Shown: positions 19,793 to 20,041 of the stretch, one piece after another | Layout: each line of letters begins with the position of its first letter | Numbering within the stretch: the stretch's first letter is position 1 | Origin: Syncephalis fuscata | Lineage: Eukaryota; Zoopagomycota; Zoopagomycetes; Zoopagales; Piptocephalidaceae | Length of the DNA: 20,041 nt | Direction: 5' to 3' | NCBI GenBank assembly: GCA_025786725.1 | Contig: JAHLTZ010000170.1 | Coordinates: 1 to 20,041, forward strand | Made by a program: the position numbers and the translations under genes | The notes under the pieces: generated by a model | What the model was told of the DNA's origin: nothing | The model's database searches: none | What the model saw: only the letters and a program-made list of their open reading frames with translations

Positions 19793-20041
19793 CAGCTGAT
19801 CAGATGCGTCTGAATTCGTTGGGCAAATGGCTATGCAGTTTATACGTTTTATAAACGGATTAGAGACAGTTTTTACAAATTAAATAAATAAGCCTTGCTT
19901 TACATTTGTTATTAACACAAAACAGTTTAAAATTAAACATGATCGACATGTAATAGTATTCTTATTCCATTATTATGCATTTAATAGTTAGTATAAAATG
20001 AGTCAAAAAATATAATTTAAATAGCAAGATCCACAAAAACC

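Overview
The window looks like nuclear DNA of an early-diverging filamentous fungus. The supporting evidence is AT-rich spacers, very short spliceosomal introns (47-53 bp, one of 84 bp) with GTAAGT-type donors and AG acceptors, a eukaryotic 5S rRNA gene, a eukaryotic tRNA-Gly, and a secreted M28 aminopeptidase of the fungal LapA type. A zoopagalean mycoparasite such as Syncephalis would fit, but that lineage is my inference and the sequence does not prove it.

Layout. 515-2852 (+): a five-exon gene for a complete RING-between-RING (RBR) E3 ubiquitin ligase, followed by an unusual series of Cys/His fingers and a C-terminal membrane segment. 2853-5342: AT-rich spacer containing a 770-bp foldback element (3913-4682) with arms of about 285 bp that are about 96% identical. 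5343-5717 (-): a doubtful Cys/His-rich open frame. 6023-10211 (-): a two-exon gene for a 1,379-residue protein with a long disordered N-terminus, a PH-like segment and a divergent Sec7-like segment. 10212-13546: a long divergent spacer ending in an (AAC)11 tract. 13547-14767 (+): secreted M28 zinc aminopeptidase. 14768-16266: spacer with a long, strongly C-over-G-biased stretch. 16267-16462 (+): a 5S rRNA gene and a tRNA-Gly(GCC) gene 6 bp apart with no Pol III terminator between them, so probably one dicistronic transcript. 17272-17424 (+): a 50-residue secreted peptide. 18646-19744 (+): a five-exon gene for a 299-residue secreted protein that I cannot assign to a family.

How the genes relate. 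There is no operon logic. The left half carries two large signalling-type proteins (ubiquitin transfer at a membrane; an Arf-GEF-like protein). The right half carries three plus-strand genes whose products all begin with a signal peptide or similar hydrophobic N-terminus. That makes it a candidate secretome patch interrupted by the Pol III unit. The most notable items are the RBR/CC-finger/tail-anchor architecture, the large foldback, the 5S-tRNA fusion unit, the Sec7-like protein without its catalytic glutamate, and the orphan secreted gene whose correct splicing changes the reading frame.
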